DNA from: Microbacterium sp. YJN-G
GTDB lineage: Bacteria > Actinomycetota > Actinomycetes > Actinomycetales > Microbacteriaceae
Length of the DNA: 64,000 nt
Direction: 5' to 3'
Assembly: GCF_015040615.1 (NCBI RefSeq)
Contig: NZ_CP060402.1
Coordinates: 3,100,001 to 3,164,000 of the forward strand
The position numbers and the translations under genes are program-made. Shown in pieces: positions 28,229-35,379 of this stretch. The stretch's first letter is position 1. Each line of letters starts with the position of its first letter. The notes under the pieces were generated by a model. It saw only the letters and a list, made by a program, of their open reading frames with translations. It was not told the origin of the DNA and did not search any database.

Positions 28229-28399
28229 GACCGGTGCGGGGGCCCGTTCGGGCGGGCCCCCTCGGGTGGTGACCGGTGCCGAGATCCGTTCGGGCGGATC
28301 CCGTCAGGTCTGTGACCGGTGCGGAGGCCCGTTCGGGCGGGCCTCGTCAGGTCTGTGACCGGTGCGGAGGCCCGTTCGGGCGGGCCTCCACGTAGTCAG
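28229..28399. repeat. Tandem array of four hairpin units in the pilus operon
   Basis: Units of 42-43 bp begin GACCGGTGC at 28229, 28271, 28314 and 28357. Each contains a perfect stem around the same 6-base loop (TTCGGG on the plus strand): 9 bp (28238-28246 with 28253-28261), 6 bp (28283-28288 with 28295-28300), 8 bp (28324-28331 with 28338-28345) and 9 bp (28366-28374 with 28381-28389). The second stem (GATCCG/CGGATC) and the first (GGGGGCCCG/CGGGCCCCC) differ from the others on both arms, so pairing is maintained. The array fills the gap between the major pilin gene and the minor pilins. It may act as an attenuator or RNA-processing site. Confidence 0.85.
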
Positions 28400-28414
28400 G
28401 TGCGGCGTGCCGGA

Positions 28415-28798
28415 TCAGCAGCCGGGGCCGGCTGTAGCCGTCTTGGTCCCGTCGGACGCCGACACGCACACATCGCTAACGGTGGTGTTCTTGCCAGTGA
28501 CGGGAGTGACCGTGATCTTGGGGGGAGTCCCCGCAGATGCGGCGGCAGCCGCGACGGTGACACCACCATCTGGGTCAGCGAGTGCGGCAGCAACAGCAGT
28601 CGCACCGTTCGCGGCGGCCGCATCGACGGCGTTCTGGGCTGCACGGTCCTGAATGTTGGTGAACATCGGCACGGCGATCGCCACCAGGATGCCCAGGATG
28701 ACGACGACGATGATGAGCTCGATGAGCGAGAAGCCGGCTTCGCCGTTCTCTTCGCGCTCGGCCTTCTTGGCCTCGATGAGGCGTCGGATGGTACGCAT
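28415..28798 (-). CDS. Major type IV pilin
   Basis: A 127-residue prepilin. The leader (MRTIRRLIEAKKAEREENGEAG) is cleaved before FSLIELIIVVVILGILVAIAVPMF, a textbook pilin N-terminal helix with Glu5. The rest is a small Ala/Thr/Val-rich globular domain with two Cys residues (SDVCVS and the terminal PGC), probably forming the D-region disulfide. It is first in the minus-strand operon with a long leader upstream. The hairpin array directly after it fits the need for far more major pilin than assembly protein. Confidence 0.92.
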   Translation of the reverse strand: MRTIRRLIEAKKAEREENGEAGFSLIELIIVVVILGILVAIAVPMFTNIQDRAAQNAVDAAAANGATAVAAALADPDGGVTVAAAAASAGTPPKITVTPVTGKNTTVSDVCVSASDGTKTATAGPGC

Positions 28799-29033
28799 GA
28801 CGGGGTCACACTCTCCGGGATGACGAAGACGGGTTCCCTGTGTTGGGCGTCGTCTTCGACGGCCTCGAGTACTGCTTTCCCCAACCCCAGAGTTCGGAAC
28901 CGCCGTCACCCCTCAGTTGTTGCGGCTCCTGGGCACTCATCCTGGACCTGTTACCCGGGTTACACAAGAGCCGATTATCACGTTTCGGTAACGGCATCGG
29001 CGCGTCGACTTGCCGATGTTGGATCGTCTTGTT
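28799..29033. promoter_or_regulatory. Upstream region of the pilin gene
   Basis: No gene is supported here. On the minus strand a good -10 element, GATAAT (28974-28979), lies about 175 bp before the pilin ATG, implying a long leader. A near-palindrome GTTACCCGGGTTAC (28950-28963) lies in the presumed start of that leader. The stretch from about 28960 to 29300 is noticeably less GC-rich than its surroundings. I could not fit it to a known c-di-GMP riboswitch. Confidence 0.35.
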
Positions 29034-29318
29034 ATGCGAACATCAACCGTTCAAGTTGGACACGCAGAGCTTCGGGTTGAGGCCACACGCCGACCGGCCG
29101 GCACGCCACGCACACGGGTGGTGGAGCTTGATGCCGCTGCCCGACTCGTTGACCGATTTTTCCCACGCGAACAGGTTTTCATCGTGTTCACGCTAGAGTT
29201 CAACGCCCTCCGCCCGCCGAATCCTCAGCCCAGCCAGACGATGTCGATCGCTTCCGCTGAGGCGAGAACAATTCGCCGCAATCTACGAATCTCGCGAGCG
29301 GCGGCGGAAGCCGCGTAG
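29034..29318 (+). CDS. Possible 94-residue ORF with atypical codon use
   Basis: An open frame begins at ATG 29034 (MRTSTVQVGHAELRVEATRR...). It contains a plausible folded stretch (VVELDAAARLVDRFFPREQVFIVFTLEFNAL) and overlaps the end of the convergent DUF1992 gene by 36 bp. Third codon positions are only about half G/C, unlike all neighbours, so it is either recently acquired or not coding. No ribosome site is visible and no family was recognised. Confidence 0.3.
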   Translation: MRTSTVQVGHAELRVEATRRPAGTPRTRVVELDAAARLVDRFFPREQVFIVFTLEFNALRPPNPQPSQTMSIASAEARTIRRNLRISRAAAEAA

Positions 29319-29874
29319 ACAACGTCGAGGCGCAGCATCCGACCGCTCCGTCTCCGCCACGGCAGCACGCGCCGCGATCCGCGCGGCCTTCCGGCGGGCG
29401 TGCCAGGCGACCACCTCGGCATCGATGTCGCGCGTCTTCGTGACCACCGGCGGACCGCCGAGCAGCTGCCGCCGCGCCTCGATCACGCGGCGGTTGAAGT
29501 TCTCCAGCACCGTGCGCACATCCTCCTCGCGTCCGAGCCGGTCGAGCTCGCCGTCGAGTTCCCGGTCCTCGACGCGCAGCATGAGGGCAGGCGGGCCGAG
29601 GCCGGAGAGGTTCTCGCGCTCGATCTTGCGGCGGATCCACCAGTCGGGGTCGTGCCCCCGACCCGAGCCCCTCGAGCGGTTTGCCCGCGCCGGGCAGATC
29701 GTCGAAGTCGCCGCGGCGGATGGCGACCTGGATCGCAGCCTCGACGTACTCCGCAGCATTCTGCGCGGTGAGCGCACTCTGCCGCTCACCGTCGCCCTCC
29801 GCTTCCGCCGGTGCGCTCTCACCGGCATCGCGGTGCGCGCGATACCGCGCCGCGTCGCTCATCGCGTCGGACAT
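29283..29874 (-). pseudogene. DUF1992 (DnaJ-homologue subfamily C 28-like) gene with frameshift
   Basis: From ATG 29874 the first frame gives MSDAMSDAARYRAH..., then AAEYVEAAIQVAIRRGDFDDLPGAGKPLEGLGSG, the N-terminal half of a DUF1992 domain. The second half continues in another frame: HDPDWWIRRKIERENLSGLGPPAL, then VRTVLENFNRRVIEARR and DIDAEVVAWHARRKAAR. The switch is at a run of five C (29655-29659); removing one base joins the two as ...GLGSGHDPDWW. It could be a true mutation, phase variation or a sequencing error. The family is small and cytoplasmic with poorly known function. Confidence 0.75.
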
Positions 29875-29964
29875 CGGATCACCCCCCGGTCGTTCCAGGC
29901 TACGCGCGGACCCGGGTCGGTGGGCGGCGGTACGGTGAGATGGTTCGGATCTAATGTGTAGTGA

Positions 29965-30006
29965 TGTTCGAAACTTGGTCACCCTTGTGCGAACCAATTT
30001 CGAACA
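29965..30006. promoter_or_regulatory. Inverted repeat upstream of the 13E12 gene promoter
   Basis: TGTTCGAAACTTGG (29965-29978) faces CCAATTTCGAACA (29994-30006): 13 matching positions apart from one extra base, with a 15-bp spacer, ending 5 bp before the -35 box. The TTCGAA cores recall actinobacterial SOS boxes, and 13E12/HNH genes are damage-inducible in mycobacteria, but half-site spacing does not match a LexA box. Confidence 0.5.
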
Positions 30007-30011
30007 AATAC

Positions 30012-30040
30012 TTGACTCAAGAGCCTGCCGCCCATAGTCT
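30012..30040 (+). promoter_or_regulatory. Sigma-70-type promoter of the 13E12 gene, leaderless
   Basis: TTGACT (30012-30017) and TAGTCT (30035-30040) are separated by exactly 17 bp. The -10 box ends 6 bp before the ATG at 30047, so the predicted transcript starts at the start codon. Confidence 0.7.
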
Positions 30041-30046
30041 GGATAC

Positions 30047-31384
30047 ATGGCAGCTCCCCTGACGAAACTGCACGAGGCCGTGTCGGCCATCGATGCGGCG
30101 TGGTCGGATGCCGACGAGCTGCCGCGCCACGCGCTGATCTCCCTCAACGCCGCGATCGGGTCGGCGAAGCGGGTGCTCGACGCCATGCAGGCGCGCATCG
30201 CCGCCGAGATCGCGCACGAATCCCGGCCCGAACTGGGGCCGGACTCACTGGCGAAGCAGCAGGGATTCCGCAGCCCGGCGCAGCTCATCGCCGCGACCAC
30301 AGGAGTCTCTGCGGGCGACGCCGCCCGGCTCGTGCAGGTCGGCGAGGCCGTCGCCCCGCGCACCGATCTGGTGGGCGACCCGATGCCTGCCAGGTATCCC
30401 GCCGTGCAGGACGCGCTCGCCGCCGGAGATCTGGCAGCTCAGTCCGCCGCGCTGATCATCGCCTTCCTCGATCGGGCGCGTGTGGGCGTCGACCGTGATC
30501 TGGTCGCCGATACCGAGCGGCGTCTCGTCGAGCGCGCTGTCGGACTGTCGCTGGATGATGTGCGGCGGCTGGTCAAGCGCGCCGAGGCGGTGCTCGAAGC
30601 CGACAGGCTCGAGCATCGCGAAGAGGAGCGCCGCGGGCAGCGAACGGTGGCGATGTTCGAGCGCGACGGAATGTTTCACCTGAATCTGGTCACCCCGGTC
30701 GAAGAGGGCGCGCCGATCCGCACGGCCGTCGACGCCTACGTCACCGCGCAGTTCCAGGCGCGTAAGGACGCCCTCGACGCGGGTGGGGTGGATGCCGATC
30801 AGCGCACCGTCGCGATGATGCGCGCCGACGCACTCTCGGTGGTCTGCGCGCATGTGCTCGGCTGCGAGAGCGAGCGGATGCCGATGGCCGGCGCCACCGT
30901 CATCGTGCGTGTGGACGCCGCCGATCTCGAGGCAGGCACCGGGGCGGGCACGATCGACGGGTTCGACCAGCCGATCAGCATCACCGCGGTGCGCCGGATG
31001 GCCGCGGGAGCGGGTGTGATCCCGTGCGTACTCGACTCGGCCGGGGACATCCTCGATTGGGGCAGGGAAAGGCGCTTCTTCTCGAAGACGCAGAAGCTCG
31101 CCCTCGCCGAACGCGACGGCGGATGCGCGATGTGCGGGCTGCCGCCGAGCATGACTAAGGCGCACCACATCCGCTGGTGGACCCGAGATCGAGGGCCGAC
31201 GGATCTCGCCAACGGGGTTCTGCTCTGCGAGACCTGTCATCATCGGATCCACGACAACGGCTGGGATATCCGCATCGACGGCACGGGAACCAAGGGACGA
31301 GTCTGGTTCATCCCGCCGCCCTCCGTCGACCCCGCCCGCGCCCCGCGACTCGGCGGCCGGGCCAGGTACGACATCGCAGCCTGA
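30047..31384 (+). CDS. 13E12 repeat family protein: DUF222 domain with HNH endonuclease
   Basis: A 445-residue protein with the DUF222 region (residues about 10-320, including LTKLHEAVSAIDAAWSDADELPRHALI, GDAARLVQVGEAV and AAQSAALI) and a C-terminal HNH nuclease domain. The nuclease has CAMCGLPPSMTKAHHIRWWTRDRGPTDLANGVLLCETCHHRIHDNGW, giving two CxxC zinc pairs and the His-Asn-His catalytic set (about residues 362-405). These multi-copy actinobacterial proteins are thought to be DNA nucleases linked to mobile DNA or damage responses; exact function is unsettled. Promoter and start suggest leaderless expression. No inteins or terminal repeats flank it. Confidence 0.93.
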   Translation: MAAPLTKLHEAVSAIDAAWSDADELPRHALISLNAAIGSAKRVLDAMQARIAAEIAHESRPELGPDSLAKQQGFRSPAQLIAATTGVSAGDAARLVQVGEAVAPRTDLVGDPMPARYPAVQDALAAGDLAAQSAALIIAFLDRARVGVDRDLVADTERRLVERAVGLSLDDVRRLVKRAEAVLEADRLEHREEERRGQRTVAMFERDGMFHLNLVTPVEEGAPIRTAVDAYVTAQFQARKDALDAGGVDADQRTVAMMRADALSVVCAHVLGCESERMPMAGATVIVRVDAADLEAGTGAGTIDGFDQPISITAVRRMAAGAGVIPCVLDSAGDILDWGRERRFFSKTQKLALAERDGGCAMCGLPPSMTKAHHIRWWTRDRGPTDLANGVLLCETCHHRIHDNGWDIRIDGTGTKGRVWFIPPPSVDPARAPRLGGRARYDIAA

Positions 31385-31443
31385 CCGGGAACAGCCCGGC
31401 CATGCCCACCGTCGTGCGCTGCCCGCCGTGCACTGCCTCCGCG

Positions 31444-31590
31444 TTCAGCCGTGCCCACCCCCTGCCCGGGCCGACCTGACCGCACCGTTCAGCCGCACCC
31501 GCGCCCTGCCCACACCATTCAGCCGTCCCCGCCCCCAGCCCGGGCCGCCCTGCCCGCACCGTTCAGCCGCACCCGCCGTCTTGCCCGCCC
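31444..31590. repeat. Imperfect tandem repeats with TTCAGCCG core
   Basis: Four copies of TTCAGCCG (31444, 31488, 31518, 31562), each followed by C-rich sequence such as CACCCGC and GCCCGGGCCG, spaced 44, 30 and 44 bp. They fill the gap between the 13E12 gene and the MATE gene, which otherwise shows only the MATE -10 box. Confidence 0.65.
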
Positions 31591-31599
31591 GCCACACCC

Positions 31600-31605
31600 T
31601 AGGCT
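31600..31605 (+). promoter_or_regulatory. -10 box (TAGGCT) of the MATE gene
   Basis: TAGGCT ends 6 nt before the GTG at 31612, with no ribosome site; leaderless start inferred. Confidence 0.5.
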
Positions 31606-31611
31606 CGTGAG

Positions 31612-32967
31612 GTGGCCTCCCCCGCATCCCCGGCGCCCTCGGCATCCGGCGCACCCCTGACGCTGAACCGCGAGATCCTGCGCCTCGCCGTGCCCGCGCT
31701 CGGCGCACTGGTCGCCGAGCCGGCATTCCTCATCCTCGACGCGGTCATGGTCGGCCACCTCGGCACCGTCCCGCTCGCGGGCCTGGGAATCGCCGGCGCC
31801 GTGCTGCAGACGATCGTCGGGCTGATGATCTTCCTCGCCTACTCCACGACACCCGCCGTCGCGCGGAGGTTCGGGGCCGGCCAGCCCGGCGACGCGGTCT
31901 CGGTCGGCATCGACGGCATGTGGCTCGCCCTCGGTCTCGGCGCCGTGCTCGCCATCCTCGGCGCGGTCGGCACCCCAGCGATGATCGCCCTGTTCGGCCC
32001 CGACGCGGCCGTCGCCACCGAAGCGCGCACCTACCTGATGATCTCGATGTGGGGCCTGCCCGCCATGCTCATCGTGTTCGCCGCCACCGGCCTGCTGCGC
32101 GGCATGCAGGACACGATGACCCCGCTGTGGATCGCCGGGCTCGGCTTCGGCGCGAACGCGCTGCTGAACTGGATCTTCATCTACGGGCTCGGCTGGGGCA
32201 TCGCCGGCTCGGCCTTCGGCACCGTCACCGCACAGTGGGGCATGGTCGCCGCCTACGTCGTCGTCATCCGCCGCCTCGCCCGCCGCCACGGCGCCTCGAT
32301 GCGTGCGCAGCGCGCCGGCATCCGCGGCACCGCCCGCTCGGGCGGCTGGCTGTTCCTGCGCACCGTCAGCCTGCGCGTCGCCCTGCTCGTCACCGTCGGC
32401 GTCGCAACGGGCATCGGCACCCGCGAGCTCGCCGGATGGCAGATCGCCTACACGATCTTCTCCACCGCGGCCTTCGCCCTCGACGCCCTCGCGATCGCCG
32501 CCCAGGCACTCATCGGCAAGAGTCTCGGCGCCGGTGATCTGGCGCAGGTGCACCGCGTGCTGCGGCGCACCGTCGCCTGGGGACTGTGGTTCGGCGTGCT
32601 CGTCGGCGCCGCGATCGCCGCGCTCTCGGGCGTGCTCGGCACCCTGTTCACCGGCGACGCCGCGGTGGGCGCGCTCGTGCAGCCCGCCTTCATCGTGCTC
32701 GCCCTCGCCCAGCCCGTCGCCGGCATCGTCTTCGTGCTCGACGGCGTGCTGATGGGCGCCAACGACGCCCGCTACCTCGCGATCGCGGGCCTGCTCAACC
32801 TCGTGCCGTTCCTGCCCGCGCTGTGGATCATCTCGGCGACCGGCATCGACGGCAGCCTCGGCCTGCTCTGGCTCGCCATCGCCTTCTTCGGCGTCTACCT
32901 GCTGGCACGCTTGTTCACCCTCGGCTGGCGCGTGCGCACCGACGAGTGGACCAGAGTGGATGCATGA
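31612..32967 (+). CDS. MATE family multidrug/DinF-type exporter
   Basis: A 451-residue membrane protein with twelve hydrophobic segments in two homologous halves. The first half opens LNREILRLAVPALGALVAEPAFLILDAVMVGHLGTVPLAGLGIAGAV, the MATE signature region, and the second half repeats the pattern around AFALDALAIAAQALIGKSLGAGD. By sequence style it belongs to the DinF-like branch. It would export drugs or metabolites by sodium or proton antiport. The GTG start with a -10 box 6 bp upstream suggests a leaderless mRNA. Its TGA overlaps the ATG of a 26-residue ORF. Confidence 0.93.
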   Translation: MASPASPAPSASGAPLTLNREILRLAVPALGALVAEPAFLILDAVMVGHLGTVPLAGLGIAGAVLQTIVGLMIFLAYSTTPAVARRFGAGQPGDAVSVGIDGMWLALGLGAVLAILGAVGTPAMIALFGPDAAVATEARTYLMISMWGLPAMLIVFAATGLLRGMQDTMTPLWIAGLGFGANALLNWIFIYGLGWGIAGSAFGTVTAQWGMVAAYVVVIRRLARRHGASMRAQRAGIRGTARSGGWLFLRTVSLRVALLVTVGVATGIGTRELAGWQIAYTIFSTAAFALDALAIAAQALIGKSLGAGDLAQVHRVLRRTVAWGLWFGVLVGAAIAALSGVLGTLFTGDAAVGALVQPAFIVLALAQPVAGIVFVLDGVLMGANDARYLAIAGLLNLVPFLPALWIISATGIDGSLGLLWLAIAFFGVYLLARLFTLGWRVRTDEWTRVDA

Positions 32968-33044
32968 GCTGGTTCCGGCCCGAGCCCGACACGGGTGCCA
33001 AGCGGCAGGTCCGGGCGGCCCGGCCCGGTCACGCCGCGGCCTGA
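32964..33044 (+). CDS. Possible 26-residue ORF coupled to the MATE gene
   Basis: The ATGA overlap with the MATE stop would allow translational coupling. The product (MSWFRPEPDTGAKRQVRAARPGHAAA) is basic and has no recognisable motif. It may be incidental, since GC-rich DNA often stays open over such lengths. Confidence 0.25.
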   Translation: MSWFRPEPDTGAKRQVRAARPGHAAA

Positions 33045-33155
33045 CCCCTCCCCGACACACCGACTGCGGACATCGATACCCCGGGGTGTGGACGACAGCA
33101 CGGGGTGCCGACACGTCCCCTTTGGCTATGCTGACGGAAAGCGTGGGGAGGCGAC

Positions 33156-33563
33156 ATGGGGAACAGCCGACGACGCAGACGCGGCTCAACCGTTGCTGAG
33201 CGCATCATCGGCCTGCTCGTGGTGGGCGCGGTCACCTTCGGCGTCTGGACCTACAACGGACAGCCAGACCTCATCGCGATGTTCGCCTCGCACATCACCT
33301 CGCCGGCGAAGGCGCTTACGAAACAGACACCCAGCGTTTCGACCAGTGCGCCACCCACCGATGCGTCCCGTACCTGGACGTGCGTCTGGGACCCCACAGT
33401 CAATGACAACTGGCACGACGACGTCGAGTGCTTCGACGGCAGCATCCGCTTCCGCCCGGAGCTACTCACCGAGATCGAACGCGTGAGCGAGACGCAGATC
33501 CGCACCGCCGCCCAGGAGTACGAAGACTACCTGAATGCCGGCGGTGAGCCCGACATCCGCTGA
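33156..33563 (+). CDS. Hypothetical single-pass membrane protein
   Basis: A 135-residue protein. ATG 33156 follows GGGGAGG, and TATGCT at 33127-33132 is a plausible -10 box. An arginine-rich start (GNSRRRRRGSTVAER) precedes one membrane helix (IIGLLVVGAVTFGVWTY), then an extracytoplasmic Ser/Thr-rich linker and a small domain with two Cys residues (TWTCVWDP and VECFDG) likely to form a disulfide. The N-in topology follows from the positive-inside rule. No family recognised. Codon use is somewhat less GC-rich than its neighbours. Confidence 0.65.
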   Translation: MGNSRRRRRGSTVAERIIGLLVVGAVTFGVWTYNGQPDLIAMFASHITSPAKALTKQTPSVSTSAPPTDASRTWTCVWDPTVNDNWHDDVECFDGSIRFRPELLTEIERVSETQIRTAAQEYEDYLNAGGEPDIR

Positions 33564-33564
33564 G

Positions 33565-35280
33565 TCAGGCGATCTCGCCGGCCGCCACGGTCTCGGCGAG
33601 CATGTGCACGCGCGGCAGGTGATGGGCGCCGTAGAAGTCGGCGGACACCAGCCGTGCGGCATCCGTCTCGTCCTGCGTCTCGTGCGCGAGCACCGCGACG
33701 ACCGCGAGCGCGTGCATCCAGCCTCCCGCGAGGGTGCCGAGCAGCATCAGGTACGGCACGCTGACCCCGTACACGTCACGGCTCGGCCCGAAACCGAGAA
33801 CGGATGCCGTCGCCGCGCGCGCCGCCGCGATCGCGCGCTCGAGTCGCTCGGCGGTGCGGGCGGCCACCGCGTGATCCAGCCCGCGCAGCGCGGCGACCGT
33901 CTCGCCGATCGAAGAGAACAGCGCCTCGGCGGTCGCCCCGCCGTCCCGGAGCACCTTGCGTCCGATCAGATCGTTCGACTGGATCGCGGTGGTGCCCTCG
34001 TAGATCGGCATGATCCGAGCGTCGCGGTAGTGCTGCGCGACCCCGGTCTCTTCGATGAAGCCCATGCCGCCGTGCACCTGGATCGCGTCGCTCGTGAGCG
34101 CGACGGCATCCTCGGTGGCCCAGCCCTTCAGCACCGGCACGAAGAACTCGGCGAGCGCTCCGGTGCCGTCGCTCTCGGCGCGGTCGAAGAGGTCGCCGAG
34201 GTACACGCCCAGCGCGCGCATCGCGAAGATCCGGCTCTGCATCGACAGCAGCATCCGCCGCACGTCGGGATGCTCGGCGATCGGCGCGCCGGCGGGGCGG
34301 TCGAGCACCGCGCCCTGACGTCGGTCGCTCGCGTAGGCGCGGGCCTGCTGGTAGGCGCGGTCCGAGATGCCGGTGGCCTGGAAGCCCATGCCCGCACGCG
34401 CGGAGTTCATCATCACGAACATGCCCGCGAGCCCGCCGCCGACCTCGCCTACGAGGTAGCCCGTGGCGTCCTCGTAGGCGAGCACGCACGTGGGGCTGCC
34501 GTGGATGCCGAGCTTGTGCTCGAGAGCCACGGTGGTGACCGCGTTGCGCTCCCCGGGCACGCCGGACGCGTCGGGCAGGAACTTCGGCACGACGAACAGC
34601 GACAGCCCCCTCGCCCCCGCCGGCGCGTCGGGGGTGCGAGCCAGCACGAGGTGCACGATGTTCTCAGCGACGTCGTGGTCACCCCAGGTGATGAAGATCT
34701 TCTGCCCGCTGACGCCCCACGAGCCGTCCGCGCGCGGCGTCGCCATCGTGCGGATCGCACCGAGATCGGTGCCGGCGTCGGGCTCGGTGAGGTTCATGGT
34801 GCCGGTCCACTCGCCCGAGACCAGGCGGGTGAGGTAGGTCTCTCGGATCTCATCGGATGCCACGGCATCCAGGGCGTGGATCTGCCCGGCCGTCAGCAGC
34901 CAGCACAGCGCGAACGCGGCGTTCGATCCGTTCCAGATCTCGCCGAGACCGGCGCGGATCGAACCAGGCAGCCCGTCGCCGCCCGCGGACTCCGGCGCCT
35001 CGGCACTGACCCAGCCGGCCTCGGTGAACGCCCGGTACGCCTCGGCGAATCCCTCCGGCAGACGCACCTGCCCGTCCTCCAGACGGGCGCCGGTGCGGTC
35101 GCCGACGCCCTCGAGGGGCGCCAGGACGGATGCTGCGAACTCGCCGGCACCCGCGATGATCTCGGTGGCGTCATCGGCGCTGAGCGCACCCGCGGTGCCG
35201 CGCGCCACGAGGTCGAGCCCGAACGCCTCGCCGTAGAGGAAGGCGTAATCCGCGACAGGGGGGATGTAGTCGGATGCCAT
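33565..35280 (-). CDS. Acyl-CoA dehydrogenase (long form with C-terminal extension)
   Basis: A 571-residue flavoprotein of fatty-acid oxidation. ATG 35280 follows TGGAGTCCCCG. Order: an N-terminal extension (MASDYIPPVADYAFLYGEAFG), the ACAD N-domain, the beta-barrel with MNLTEPDAGTDLGAIRT and GVSGQKIFITWGDHD, and the C-terminal helical domain with RIMPIYEGTTAIQSNDLIGRKVL, where the Glu of YEGT is the catalytic base position. The last 120 residues are the DUF/AidB-like extension found in FadE5-type enzymes. A 17-bp palindrome in its promoter suggests control by a TetR-like regulator not encoded in the window. Confidence 0.95.
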   Translation of the reverse strand: MASDYIPPVADYAFLYGEAFGLDLVARGTAGALSADDATEIIAGAGEFAASVLAPLEGVGDRTGARLEDGQVRLPEGFAEAYRAFTEAGWVSAEAPESAGGDGLPGSIRAGLGEIWNGSNAAFALCWLLTAGQIHALDAVASDEIRETYLTRLVSGEWTGTMNLTEPDAGTDLGAIRTMATPRADGSWGVSGQKIFITWGDHDVAENIVHLVLARTPDAPAGARGLSLFVVPKFLPDASGVPGERNAVTTVALEHKLGIHGSPTCVLAYEDATGYLVGEVGGGLAGMFVMMNSARAGMGFQATGISDRAYQQARAYASDRRQGAVLDRPAGAPIAEHPDVRRMLLSMQSRIFAMRALGVYLGDLFDRAESDGTGALAEFFVPVLKGWATEDAVALTSDAIQVHGGMGFIEETGVAQHYRDARIMPIYEGTTAIQSNDLIGRKVLRDGGATAEALFSSIGETVAALRGLDHAVAARTAERLERAIAAARAATASVLGFGPSRDVYGVSVPYLMLLGTLAGGWMHALAVVAVLAHETQDETDAARLVSADFYGAHHLPRVHMLAETVAAGEIA

Positions 35281-35323
35281 CGGGGACTCCATTCTGCGAC
35301 GCCGCATTGATGAGACTGAGAAT

Positions 35324-35340
35324 CAGTGTACGCGACACTG
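35324..35340. promoter_or_regulatory. Operator-like palindrome in the acyl-CoA dehydrogenase promoter
   Basis: CAGTGT-N5-ACACTG, perfect over both 6-bp arms, lies 44-60 bp upstream of the ATG at 35280. On the minus strand it contains TACACT, a possible -10 box. TetR-family lipid regulators often use sites of this kind; which protein binds is unknown. Confidence 0.55.
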
Positions 35341-35379
35341 CGTGTCAGCAATACTCAGGTTCCCAGCGGTGCGGCGTCT

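Noticed and set aside
28229..28399. CRISPR array
   Set aside because: The units are 42-43 bp with no variable spacers and there are no cas genes; the units are tandem hairpins.
28799..28980. c-di-GMP (GEMM) riboswitch in the pilin leader
   Set aside because: The long leader is suggestive, but I could not place the conserved GEMM core and tetraloop/receptor elements on the minus strand.
29875..30363. N-terminal extension of the DUF1992 gene up to 30363
   Set aside because: It would run across the 13E12 promoter and start on the wrong side of a well-supported divergent gene; the ATG at 29874 fits the family.
29940..31600. Mobile element carrying the 13E12 nuclease
   Set aside because: No terminal repeats, target duplication or recombinase is visible; the flanking repeats are ordinary intergenic ones.
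31519..33189. Long minus-strand frame opposite the MATE gene
   Set aside because: The product is Glu/Gly/Arg/His-rich and shows no domain; the plus-strand MATE gene explains the conserved coding signal.
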